Shown: piece by piece, positions 1 to 5,906 of the stretch
Layout of the letters: every line of letters starts with the position of its first letter
Numbering within the stretch: the stretch's first letter is position 1
Source of the DNA: an uncultured Verrucomicrobia subdivision 3 bacterium
Lineage (GTDB): Bacteria > Verrucomicrobiota > Verrucomicrobiae > Limisphaerales > UBA11358
Direction of reading: 5' to 3'
NCBI GenBank assembly: GCA_903921455.1
Contig: CAIXPZ010000086.1
Coordinates: forward strand, 1-13,479
DNA length: 13,479 nt
The notes under the pieces: model-generated
Database searches by the model: none
What the model was told of the DNA's origin: nothing
Seen by the model: only the letters and a program-made list of their open reading frames with translations
Position numbers and translations under genes: made by a program

Positions 1-27
1 CATGATGTGTAGTAGTTCATGGTTGAT

Positions 28-46
28 GGGCGTCGTTTGGACGCCC
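28..46. other. short perfect hairpin
   Basis: Seven bases (GGGCGTC, 28-34) pair perfectly with GACGCCC (40-46) around a five-base GTTTG loop. There is no T-run behind it, so it does not look like a terminator. It lies immediately before a run of CTAAC/GTTAG boxes and may belong to a recombination site that begins outside the window. Its function is unknown. Confidence 0.35.
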
Positions 47-61
47 GTTGATTGTGCTAAC

Positions 62-90
62 GCGGGGAAGTGTTAGTCGCACTTCCCCGC
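62..90. other. 11-bp perfect hairpin next to CTAAC/GTTAG boxes
   Basis: GCGGGGAAGTG (62-72) pairs over all 11 positions with CACTTCCCCGC (80-90), leaving the loop TTAGTCG. TGCTAAC (54-60) precedes the left arm, and GTTAG (72-76) overlaps the end of the left arm and the loop. The boxes resemble integron R''/R' boxes, but a site spanning only 54-78 would be too short to be a normal attC. No T-run follows. It may be part of a degenerate cassette junction or an unrelated repeat. Confidence 0.35.
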
Positions 91-101
91 CCTGAAACTG
101 A

Positions 102-231
102 TGCTAACAAAAACCCAAAAGGGCTTGGAGGGGAGTATCAATTCGCCGGAGCCAACCGCCGTTGGCGCTGGCCGTTCCGCTGTCGCGGTTCACGTCGCGA
201 GTCGGCGGTGGCTCAGCTTTTTTCGTTAGGC
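102..231. other. attC-like recombination site (candidate)
   Basis: The stretch opens with TGCTAAC (102-108) followed by an A-run, and closes with a T-run then GTTAGGC (225-231), so the ends pair as CTAAC-(N)AAAAA with TTTTT-(N)GTTAG. Inside, GAGCCAACCGCCG (about 160-172) pairs with CGGCGGTGGCTC (about 203-214) with one extra A on the left arm. An unpaired base in an otherwise paired inner arm is a known attC hallmark. The length of 130 bases is within the range of large attC sites. Against this call, the spacers between outer and inner pairs are very unequal (about 40 versus 10 bases), which is not canonical. No integron integrase is visible in the window. Confidence 0.45.
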
Positions 232-238
232 CACAAGT

Positions 239-643
239 ATGCCTCGCGTCACCGCAAGCATCCGCATTCGCCGGTTTCGGCAAGCATCACCCGAAGGTTG
301 GGAGATGGATTGCTTCGTCATTCCGAGCGACGAGCATAGTGGCGAGTTGGTTCACTTCGCACCAAATCAGGCTCTTGATTTCAGAGGGAAGATTGAGCCG
401 GGTCTTTTTGAGGCATTGTATGGCCTGCTCGGTGGCATAGCGCCAGAAGCGGATGTTCCCAAAACAGAAATCAGGATGGTTGTTGGCAGACTGAAAGACG
501 AGAAGTGGTCATATTATAATTTCGCAGCCCGTGATAGTTACCAGCCGCCAGCTCCCGAAGCAGAGATTTGGAGATTGATAGATGCGGTTTTTAGGAAAAG
601 ACTGCACGAGGGAATCAAGATAGATGAGACGATTGTGGCCTAA
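239..643 (+). CDS. orphan protein in a cassette-like unit
   Basis: This is a 134-residue protein that I do not recognise. It has no signal peptide or membrane segment. The body from about residue 23 is a soluble mixed sequence, acidic in the first part, with aromatic-rich WSYYNF at about 91-96 and a likely C-terminal helix at about 107-124. The ATG at 239 was chosen because it sits three bases after the inverted repeat that opens the unit. ATG 305 is an alternative that would give a 112-residue product. Neither has a good ribosome binding site. The stop codon TAA (641-643) lies inside the box GCCTAAC, as is common in integron gene cassettes. The first part of the ORF up to about 305 is also open in other frames, so the N-terminus is uncertain. 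Confidence 0.55.
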   Translation: MPRVTASIRIRRFRQASPEGWEMDCFVIPSDEHSGELVHFAPNQALDFRGKIEPGLFEALYGLLGGIAPEADVPKTEIRMVVGRLKDEKWSYYNFAARDSYQPPAPEAEIWRLIDAVFRKRLHEGIKIDETIVA

Positions 644-709
644 CCATTCGCGAGCCCGTGTGAAAACTATTTAGGATGGTGACTTAGTAAGTAGATTTGT
701 TGGTTAGCA
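633..709. other. second, degenerate attC-like site
   Basis: TTGTGGCCTAAC (633-644) is the exact reverse complement of GTTAGGCCACAA (225-236). The two copies bracket the 134-residue ORF. In a cassette, the 5' TTRRRY is complementary to the cassette's own R'' box, which is what is seen here. A partner box GTTAGCA lies at 703-709, and pairing extends from CTAACCA (640s) to TGGTTAG (701-707). Beyond these outer nine or so bases I see no inner L''/L' pairing, so this site is either diverged or was disrupted when the downstream IS relic arrived. Confidence 0.4.
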
Positions 710-833
710 AGGTGACAGGAGATTGGTTTTCTAACTATGCTTGGTTGGAACTTTTCCGGTGGCAGGGTGAGTCAGGGAAGATAATCGGACAGGAAGTCAG
801 CATTTTTCGCGGGCAGGCAGTGCCGCCCGGTTT

Positions 834-1106
834 TCAGCTCACCGCCAGCAGCAATTTCTCCACGCTGACCAGGTTCAACACCCGCTTGAGGTTATACGCC
901 AGCGTGATCAGTCTCCATTCCGTCCGCACTTTGGTGAACTGCAGCGCGGGCAAATCCAGCGACGCGACGAATGCATCCAGAAAGCGCACGGGATTATCGG
1001 CCGCCACATAATCCTCCAGCCGTTCCGGAAACAACAGCGTCTGCGACCGATCCAAACCTGTCCGATGATTCGTGCTTGGCAAAGACGCCGCCCCAGCGTA
1101 GAAGTT
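834..1106 (-). pseudogene. IS1182-type transposase relic, internal deletion
   Basis: Read on the minus strand, the open stretch (stop at 1107-1109, stop at 834-836) encodes two separated parts of an IS1182-family transposase joined in frame. The first is the N-terminal block DRSQTLLFPERLEDYVAADN-PVRFLDAF, the family's typical opening. The second is the C-terminal block VRTEWRLITLAYNLKRVLNLV, typical of the family's last 30 or so residues. The catalytic DDE core, normally several hundred residues, is missing. The junction falls near 935-945. No ATG precedes the N-terminal block in this frame, and the first usable start would be TTG at 1082. I could not find convincing terminal inverted repeats; the best candidate pair (GTGAGTCA 767-774 and TGATTCAC 1114-1121) matches at seven of eight bases. 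The remnant cannot make a working transposase. Confidence 0.8.
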
Positions 1107-1241
1107 TCACCTGTGATTCACTTTACACACAGCCTCTCGCCGGAGCCAATACCTGACGGCAGACGGTGGCCGTCGGCCAAGACCGCAGCTCCCGTTGCGA
1201 GGAAGGCTTGGCCCGGCATGTTACGGCAGGCCACTTTGCCT

Positions 1242-1592
1242 ATGGATGCATTTATAAAGGATTTTTTGCCAGCCATAATCCTCCTCGCTGTTTTCAGCGC
1301 TCACTTTCTTCTCCTTGTTTTCAAACCGAGAATGGTAGACAGGATTGTCTTAACCCTATTCGTGGGAAGTGTTCCAGTTGCTGGCTGGCCAGAATCTCGC
1401 TTTGGGTTCGTGTGCTTTGGTTCGCTTTGGGGAATTGCTGGACTAGGAGTGCTCTTAAATGGTTTCGGCTTCATCGCAAGCAAGACAGTGCCGTTTTTCT
1501 TTCTGGCAGGCTTCTTGGTCGCTTGCATTGGTGTGATTCACAGTTTATTTGTTTTTCGTTCACACAAGCATCGTAAGAAACATCGACGATGA
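1242..1592 (+). CDS. small four-helix membrane protein, function unknown
   Basis: This is a 116-residue integral membrane protein of unknown function. Four hydrophobic segments are visible at about residues 7-26, 31-49, 54-78 and 82-105. They are followed by a strongly basic tail (RSHKHRKKHRR) that would be expected to stay in the cytoplasm. The frame is open upstream to 1065, but the upstream residues are arginine- and proline-rich and unlike a leader. I therefore placed the start at ATG 1242; ATG 1218, preceded by GGAAGG, would add eight residues and is possible. The coding stretch is A+T-richer than the rest of the window, as often seen in acquired genes. It lies between the IS relic and the lysozyme inhibitor gene, with no visible operon partner. 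Confidence 0.55.
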   Translation: MDAFIKDFLPAIILLAVFSAHFLLLVFKPRMVDRIVLTLFVGSVPVAGWPESRFGFVCFGSLWGIAGLGVLLNGFGFIASKTVPFFFLAGFLVACIGVIHSLFVFRSHKHRKKHRR

Positions 1593-1662
1593 TATAGTGG
1601 CGGTCGCCCGGCGCAAGGGTTGCGCTTGGCATCCTTGGCGGTTTGACTAAATTTTCTCCCGC

Positions 1663-2115
1663 ATGAAACGCATCCTCATTTTTTTGGCCGCGGTTATGGT
1701 GGCGGCCCAGCTCCACGCCGAGGCGGACGTCCACCGGTTTTGTCAAAAGCTCAAACTCCCGAACCAATTGACCGCCGTGGTGGCAGAGGGTGATTTAGAA
1801 GCCCGCTCCCTGGGCAGTTACACTGTCCGGCTGTATTCCTCCGCGAACGCGGAGCCGGGAGATGACACGACGTTCTATGTCGCGGGCATCCTCCGCGAGC
1901 GGTCAGGCGCGATTGAGAAAGTGTCGCTGGCGGATATTGACGGTGACGGGAAGCCGGAGGTGGTCGTAACGATCCGCTGTGTGGGCACGGGCCAGTATTT
2001 ATCGGCCGAGGCGTTTGCCTTTGACGAGAAGCGGGTGTGGCTGCGCGCCGCCGTCGCGGATCTGGCCGCGGACGCCAACCCGATCACGGCTTTGAAGCAG
2101 GCCAAGGGGAAGTGA
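1663..2115 (+). CDS. pliI: PliI-like periplasmic inhibitor of I-type lysozyme
   Basis: This 150-residue protein is predicted to be exported, with a signal peptide at residues 1-19 (basic MKR, hydrophobic core, LHA-E cleavage). It matches the PliI family, which protects the cell wall of Gram-negative bacteria by blocking invertebrate-type (I-type) lysozyme in the periplasm. Family blocks seen are VVAEGDLEARSLGSYTVRLYS at about 39-59, FYVAGILRERSGAIEKV at 71-87, DIDGDGKPEVVVTIR at 91-105, and GTGQYLSAEAFAF at 108-120. The TGQY at 109-112 appears to take the place of the S-G-x-Y loop that enters the lysozyme active site in the characterised Aeromonas protein; that equivalence is from memory. The length is normal for the family. 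It ends nine bases from the convergent lpxA gene, with no terminator in the gap. No clear ribosome binding site is visible. Confidence 0.8.
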   Translation: MKRILIFLAAVMVAAQLHAEADVHRFCQKLKLPNQLTAVVAEGDLEARSLGSYTVRLYSSANAEPGDDTTFYVAGILRERSGAIEKVSLADIDGDGKPEVVVTIRCVGTGQYLSAEAFAFDEKRVWLRAAVADLAADANPITALKQAKGK

Positions 2116-2124
2116 GCCGGCGGG

Positions 2125-2892
2125 TCACTTGCAGATGCCGCGCTCGCTGGTGCGGATGAACTGGACGAGGTGGTTCACTTCCGGCAGCGGCGGCAGTTCC
2201 GCCTCAATCTTGGCCAGGGCGTTGGCCGTGGAGAGGTCTTCGCGGAAAATGATTTTATACGCGGACCGCAACGCCGACTGCGCCTCGTCCGAGAAGCCCG
2301 CGCGCTCGAGGTTCACCTTGTTGATGGCGCGCGCCACGGCGGGATTGCCTTCCACAATCGTATAAGGGGTCACGTCCTGTGGAATGCGGGAGCAACCGCC
2401 GGTCATGCAGCGGGTGCCGATGCGGCAGAATTGGTGCACCGCCGTGTAACCGCCGAGCGTCGCGTGATCTTCCACGACGACATGGCCGGCCAGCCCGACA
2501 AATCCGGACATGATGATGTGATTGCCCAGCCGGCAGTCATGCGCGATGTGGACGTAGGTCAACAGCAGATTGTGCGAACCGAGGATGGTGGCGTTGCCAT
2601 CGCTGGTGGCCGAATGGATGGTGACCCCTTCGCGAAAGACATTGTCATCGCCGATGCGCACGTGGGTGACACCGCCCTTCCATTTCAAATCCTGGGTCTT
2701 CAAGCCGATGGAGGCGAAGGGGAAAATCTCATTGCGCGCGCCCAGGGTGGTGTGTCCTTCCACGACGACGTGCGAATGCAGCTTGCAGCCGTCACCGAGG
2801 GTGACGTGTTCGCCGATGATGCAGTAAGGCCCGATGTCGCAGCTGGCCGCGACCTGCGCCTTGGGATGAATGATGGCAGTGGGGTGAATCAT
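2125..2892 (-). CDS. lpxA: UDP-N-acetylglucosamine O-acyltransferase LpxA
   Basis: LpxA catalyses the first step of lipid A synthesis in the cytoplasm, moving a 3-hydroxyacyl chain from acyl-ACP to the 3-OH of UDP-GlcNAc. The 255-residue protein (E. coli 262) has the left-handed beta-helix hexapeptide repeats over about residues 1-185 and a helical C-terminal domain after that. VHIAHDC carries the catalytic histidine (H118, E. coli H125) and H115 (E. coli H122). QDLK at 67-70 supplies the substrate-contacting lysine, and AVHQFC at 151-156 is conserved. G166 aligns with E. coli G173, the chain-length residue that permits long acyl chains; this suggests a C14-type rather than C10-type ruler, by inference. 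The gene starts 12 bases after the lpxC-fabZ stop, so the two are surely one operon. No Shine-Dalgarno is visible. Confidence 0.96.
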   Translation of the reverse strand: MIHPTAIIHPKAQVAASCDIGPYCIIGEHVTLGDGCKLHSHVVVEGHTTLGARNEIFPFASIGLKTQDLKWKGGVTHVRIGDDNVFREGVTIHSATSDGNATILGSHNLLLTYVHIAHDCRLGNHIIMSGFVGLAGHVVVEDHATLGGYTAVHQFCRIGTRCMTGGCSRIPQDVTPYTIVEGNPAVARAINKVNLERAGFSDEAQSALRSAYKIIFREDLSTANALAKIEAELPPLPEVNHLVQFIRTSERGICK

Positions 2893-2904
2893 GGAAATGG
2901 AGAA

Positions 2905-4236
2905 CTATGCGTCGCGGAGCATGAAGGTCACGGCGGCTTCGCTGACGACTTCGCCATCCACCTTGCAGATGCCCTTGGCCTTGCCAATCTTGCCCCGGAT
3001 CTTCGTCATCTCAATCTCGATCACCAGCACGTCGCCGGGCACCACGGGCTTGCGCCATTTCACTTCCTCGGCGGACATGAAATACGCGATCTGGTTCGCC
3101 GCCTCGATGCGCTTGAGCAGGAGAATGCCGGCAACCTGCGCCATCGCCTCGAGTTGCAGCACCCCCGGCATGATGGGATGGCCGGGGAAATGGCCGGCGA
3201 ACTGCGGCTCGTTCATCGTCACGTTCTTCACGCCGACAATGGTGTTGCCCTCGATCTTCAAAATGCGGTCGACGAGCAAAAACGGCGGGCGATGCGGCAG
3301 CATCTTCATGATGGCCTCGATGTCCATCGAGCCTTCGGTGGCAGGCATGGGCGCGGGCGCATCCTTCGGCGGCGGCGGCGAGAAGGTCTGCGCGGCGCGG
3401 ATGGGCTTGTTGATCTGCTCGACAATTTTCTTCACCAGCTCGGCATTGGCCGCATGGCCGGGCCGCACGGCAATCACGTGGCCGCGGATCGATTTGCCGA
3501 GCAGCGACAAGTCGCCGACGATGTCGAGCATCTTATGCCGAACGAACTCCTCGCGATAGCGCAGCGGCTCGGTCGTAAGCACCGCGTCGTCGCGGATGAC
3601 CACGGCGTTCTCCAGCGAGCCGCCCTTGATGAGGCCGTTCTTGTAAAGATAGGCGATCTCCTCGTAAAAACAGAACGTCCGCGCGTGGGCCAGTTCCTTC
3701 TCCCACGTCTGCGGATTGACCTCGGTGGAATAAAACTGGGTGAACCGCCCCTGCTTGTCCGCGCTCGTGCAGGTGATCCGGAACTGGTCGTCGGGAAACA
3801 GCGTCATCACGGTTTCGCCGAGGCGGACCTCAATCGGCTCGCTGGGCGTGAAAAACTCCTTCTTCTCCGCGAGCGGCACGATGCCCGCTGCCGAGAGGAT
3901 TTTGCAGAACTCGCGCGAGCTGCCGTCCGCGATGGGCGGCTCGTTGGCGTCGAGCTCGACAATGGCGTTGTCGATGCCATAGCCCGCGAGCGCGGCGAGG
4001 ACGTGCTCGACGGTGTGGACTTTGACATTGCCCTTGGCAAGCGTCGTGGAGCGGTTGGTCTCCGAGACGTTTTCCACGCGCGCCTCGATCTCCGGCTTGC
4101 CGTCGAGGTCCACGCGGCGGAAGCGCACGCCGCTGTTCGCGGGCGCGGGCAGGATCGTCATGTTGACGCGATTGCCGCTGTGCAGGCCGATGCCGGAAAA
4201 ACTGGCGGGACGATTGAGAGTCTGCTGATTGAGCAC
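2905..4236 (-). CDS. lpxC-fabZ: bifunctional LpxC deacetylase / FabZ dehydratase
   Basis: This is one 443-residue polypeptide with two enzymes. Residues 1-282 are LpxC, the zinc-dependent UDP-3-O-acyl-GlcNAc deacetylase that commits the pathway to lipid A. HTVEH holds the general base E77 and zinc ligand H78, FVRHKMLDIVGD holds the other ligands H234 and D238, and H261 matches the catalytic histidine of E. coli H265. A proline/alanine-rich linker spans about 285-303. Residues 304-443 are FabZ, the 3-hydroxyacyl-ACP dehydratase, with catalytic H349 (GHFPGHP) and E363 (LEAMAQ). Such fusions are known in Bacteroidota and related phyla. The start is GTG at 4236: the frame closes upstream with no ATG, and the N-terminus then aligns with other LpxCs. 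No lpxD is present in this window. Confidence 0.95.
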   Translation of the reverse strand: MLNQQTLNRPASFSGIGLHSGNRVNMTILPAPANSGVRFRRVDLDGKPEIEARVENVSETNRSTTLAKGNVKVHTVEHVLAALAGYGIDNAIVELDANEPPIADGSSREFCKILSAAGIVPLAEKKEFFTPSEPIEVRLGETVMTLFPDDQFRITCTSADKQGRFTQFYSTEVNPQTWEKELAHARTFCFYEEIAYLYKNGLIKGGSLENAVVIRDDAVLTTEPLRYREEFVRHKMLDIVGDLSLLGKSIRGHVIAVRPGHAANAELVKKIVEQINKPIRAAQTFSPPPPKDAPAPMPATEGSMDIEAIMKMLPHRPPFLLVDRILKIEGNTIVGVKNVTMNEPQFAGHFPGHPIMPGVLQLEAMAQVAGILLLKRIEAANQIAYFMSAEEVKWRKPVVPGDVLVIEIEMTKIRGKIGKAKGICKVDGEVVSEAAVTFMLRDA

Positions 4237-4304
4237 GCCAAATTGAACAAAACAGCGGGCGCGTTGGCAAGATTGGTTTCAACGACTTTGGCGCAATGCC
4301 GCCG

Positions 4305-4310
4305 ATTATA
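4305..4310 (-). promoter_or_regulatory. candidate -10 box for the lpxC-fabZ/lpxA operon
   Basis: On the minus strand the 158-base divergent gap contains a perfect TATAAT, about 70 bases upstream of the GTG start, giving a leader of roughly 60 bases. No good TTGACA-like box lies 16-18 bases further upstream, so the call rests on the -10 hexamer and its position. The same gap must also carry the promoter of the divergent GH105 gene. A+T-rich stretches near 4325-4375 are plausible for that, but no clear pair of boxes is visible. Confidence 0.35.
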
Positions 4311-4394
4311 TCGGATCCGGAACGAATTCTATAAACTAGCCTTGGCCGGCAAAACGAATAATATCATTTTATTCCAATAAATACTTAGGTCCGC

Positions 4395-5687
4395 ATGAAA
4401 AACATCACCAAATCTCTTCCCGCCCGTTTCCCCAAAATCCTTTGCGCGGTGCTATCGGTTTGGTTGTTTGGGCACATTGGCAGCGCGCGCGCAGCGGAGG
4501 CGACCAACGCACCCGCAACGTCCATCACCGACGCCGAAATCCGTGATGTCGTCGCCCGCGTGGCCAGACACCAGATCGTGCCGCTGGCCGATGGCGATTA
4601 TGCTATCGTCCGCACGCTGGCTGAGGCCAAGGCGGCGAAGACGCCCGAAGGCATCGTGTGGGTTTATCCGTGGGGCGTGACACTTTACGGCTTGAGCCGG
4701 TCTACTGCCGTGACGGGCGACGAGACGGCGGAACCCTTTATCCTCCGGCACAATCTCATTTGCGCCCGCTATTACACTTGGCTGGCTGGATTGCAAAATC
4801 AATTCACCAACTCTGACGCCGCCTTTGTTCGCAACACGAAAATCAAAGGCCTGATGACGCTCGGCAGCCTCGATAATTGCGGCGCAATGGGCAACGAAAT
4901 CCTCGAAAGCATGCGGCGCCATCCCGATCAGGTCACACCGGAGGAAAAAGCCGTGGTCGCCCGCATCGCCGATTGGATTGTCCACAAACAGGATCGCCTG
5001 CCCGACGGCACGCTCTGGCGGCCCAAGTCCATGGGCGGCACGCTCTGGCCGGACGACCTATACATGGGCGGCGTGTTCCTCTGCCGCTGGGGCCAATACA
5101 CCGGCGACCAGAAATATATCGAGGACGCCGCGAATCAAATCATTCATCAAGCCGCGCTGGAACAAGACGCCGACGGCCTGTGGTTCCATGGCTATTTTGT
5201 GAATGAGCAGAAACATGCGCCGTTCAAGTGGGGCCGCGGCAACGGCTGGGTGACCGTCACGCTGGTGGAAACCATTTCTGCGCTGCCGGAACAGCATCCG
5301 CTGCGGGCGCCGCTCATCAAAATTTTACAGCGCCAGATTGACGGCCTGAAACAAGTCCAGACTTCCAGCGGAATGTGGCGGCAGGTTTTGGACCAGCCGG
5401 AACTCTGGGAGGAAACCTCCTGCACCGCGATGTTCGCCTACGGCATCGCCCGCGCGGTTAACCAGGGCTGGATCGACGCCGCCAATATGTCCGTCGCCCG
5501 GAAAGCGTTTGCCGGGATTGCCAGGAACGTGACGATGGACGGCTCGGTCAACGGCACCTGCCAGGGCACCAGCATCGGCAAGGATCTGGATTACTACATC
5601 AAACGGCCGCGCCCTGACGACGACCTGCACGGTCGCGGTGTGGTGCTCCTCGCCGGCTCGGAAATTTTGTCGACCGGTAAAAAATAG
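4395..5687 (+). CDS. secreted GH105 unsaturated rhamnogalacturonyl hydrolase-like enzyme
   Basis: This 430-residue protein has a signal peptide (residues 1-34, ending SARA-A). The rest matches glycoside hydrolase family 105/88-like (alpha/alpha)6-barrel enzymes. These remove the delta-4,5-unsaturated uronic acid left at the non-reducing end by pectin or other polysaccharide lyases, by hydrating the double bond. Family blocks are SLDNCGAMG at about 158-166, DRLPDGTLWRP at 200-210, TLWPDDLYMGGVFL at 216-229 (D220 or D221 is the likely catalytic acid, as in YteR), FKWGRGNGW at 277-285, SGMWRQVLDQPELWEETS at 325-342, and PDDDLHGRGVVLLAGSE near the end. A weak AGG lies six bases before the ATG. 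The export signal suggests action in the periplasm or outside. Substrate (rhamnogalacturonan versus another uronide) cannot be fixed from sequence. It heads a plus-strand run of sugar genes. Confidence 0.88.
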   Translation: MKNITKSLPARFPKILCAVLSVWLFGHIGSARAAEATNAPATSITDAEIRDVVARVARHQIVPLADGDYAIVRTLAEAKAAKTPEGIVWVYPWGVTLYGLSRSTAVTGDETAEPFILRHNLICARYYTWLAGLQNQFTNSDAAFVRNTKIKGLMTLGSLDNCGAMGNEILESMRRHPDQVTPEEKAVVARIADWIVHKQDRLPDGTLWRPKSMGGTLWPDDLYMGGVFLCRWGQYTGDQKYIEDAANQIIHQAALEQDADGLWFHGYFVNEQKHAPFKWGRGNGWVTVTLVETISALPEQHPLRAPLIKILQRQIDGLKQVQTSSGMWRQVLDQPELWEETSCTAMFAYGIARAVNQGWIDAANMSVARKAFAGIARNVTMDGSVNGTCQGTSIGKDLDYYIKRPRPDDDLHGRGVVLLAGSEILSTGKK

Positions 5688-5852
5688 TTTTCCCGCGTCC
5701 TATCTTGACCGGAGCCCCGACTTTGGTGTCTTCCAATCTTACGGCCCCAGTAATACTCCGCAGCGTTGTTTGGATTTCCAAATTTAGGCAATATCCTGCG
5801 GCCGGCGGCATTTTAATGAAATGATCGAGTGTTTCCCGAAGCAACCAAGAAC

Positions 5853-5877
5853 GCCGGTCAATCAAATTGACACCGGC
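5853..5877. promoter_or_regulatory. imperfect palindrome before the symporter gene
   Basis: GCCGGTCAAT (5853-5862) and ATTGA-CA-CCGGC (5866-5877) form a 10-base-pair inverted repeat with a two-base bulge and a three-base centre. It lies about 30 bases upstream of ATG 5907 (18 bases from GTG 5895). It could be an operator for a sugar regulator or a hairpin in the mRNA leader; the sequence does not decide. The rest of the 207-base gap (5688-5894) holds no gene. A weak TTGTTT/CAATAT pair with 17-base spacing near 5765-5793 might be a promoter. Confidence 0.35.
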
Positions 5878-5906
5878 GGCGAAAATCGTTAATTGTGTCG
5901 CACTCT

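Noticed and set aside
70..440. Plus-strand frames at 70-339 and 162-440
   Set aside because: They read through the attC-like hairpin and give arginine- and serine-rich products with no hydrophobic core or family signal. The frame at 239-643 fits the cassette boundaries better.
767..1121. Possible terminal inverted repeats of the IS relic (GTGAGTCA and TGATTCAC)
   Set aside because: Only seven of eight bases match and neighbouring bases do not align well, which is too weak to set element ends.
1155..1179. Overlapping small hairpins (GACGGC/GCCGTC and TGGCC/GGCCA)
   Set aside because: The stems are five or six bases, mutually exclusive and without a T-run; such pairs are common by chance in G+C-rich DNA.
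2170..4380. A 736-residue plus-strand open frame across the lipid A genes
   Set aside because: It is antisense to lpxA and lpxC-fabZ, which have complete families, motifs and catalytic residues. Its translation is low-complexity, rich in H, R, D and G, as expected from the mirror of G+C-rich coding DNA.
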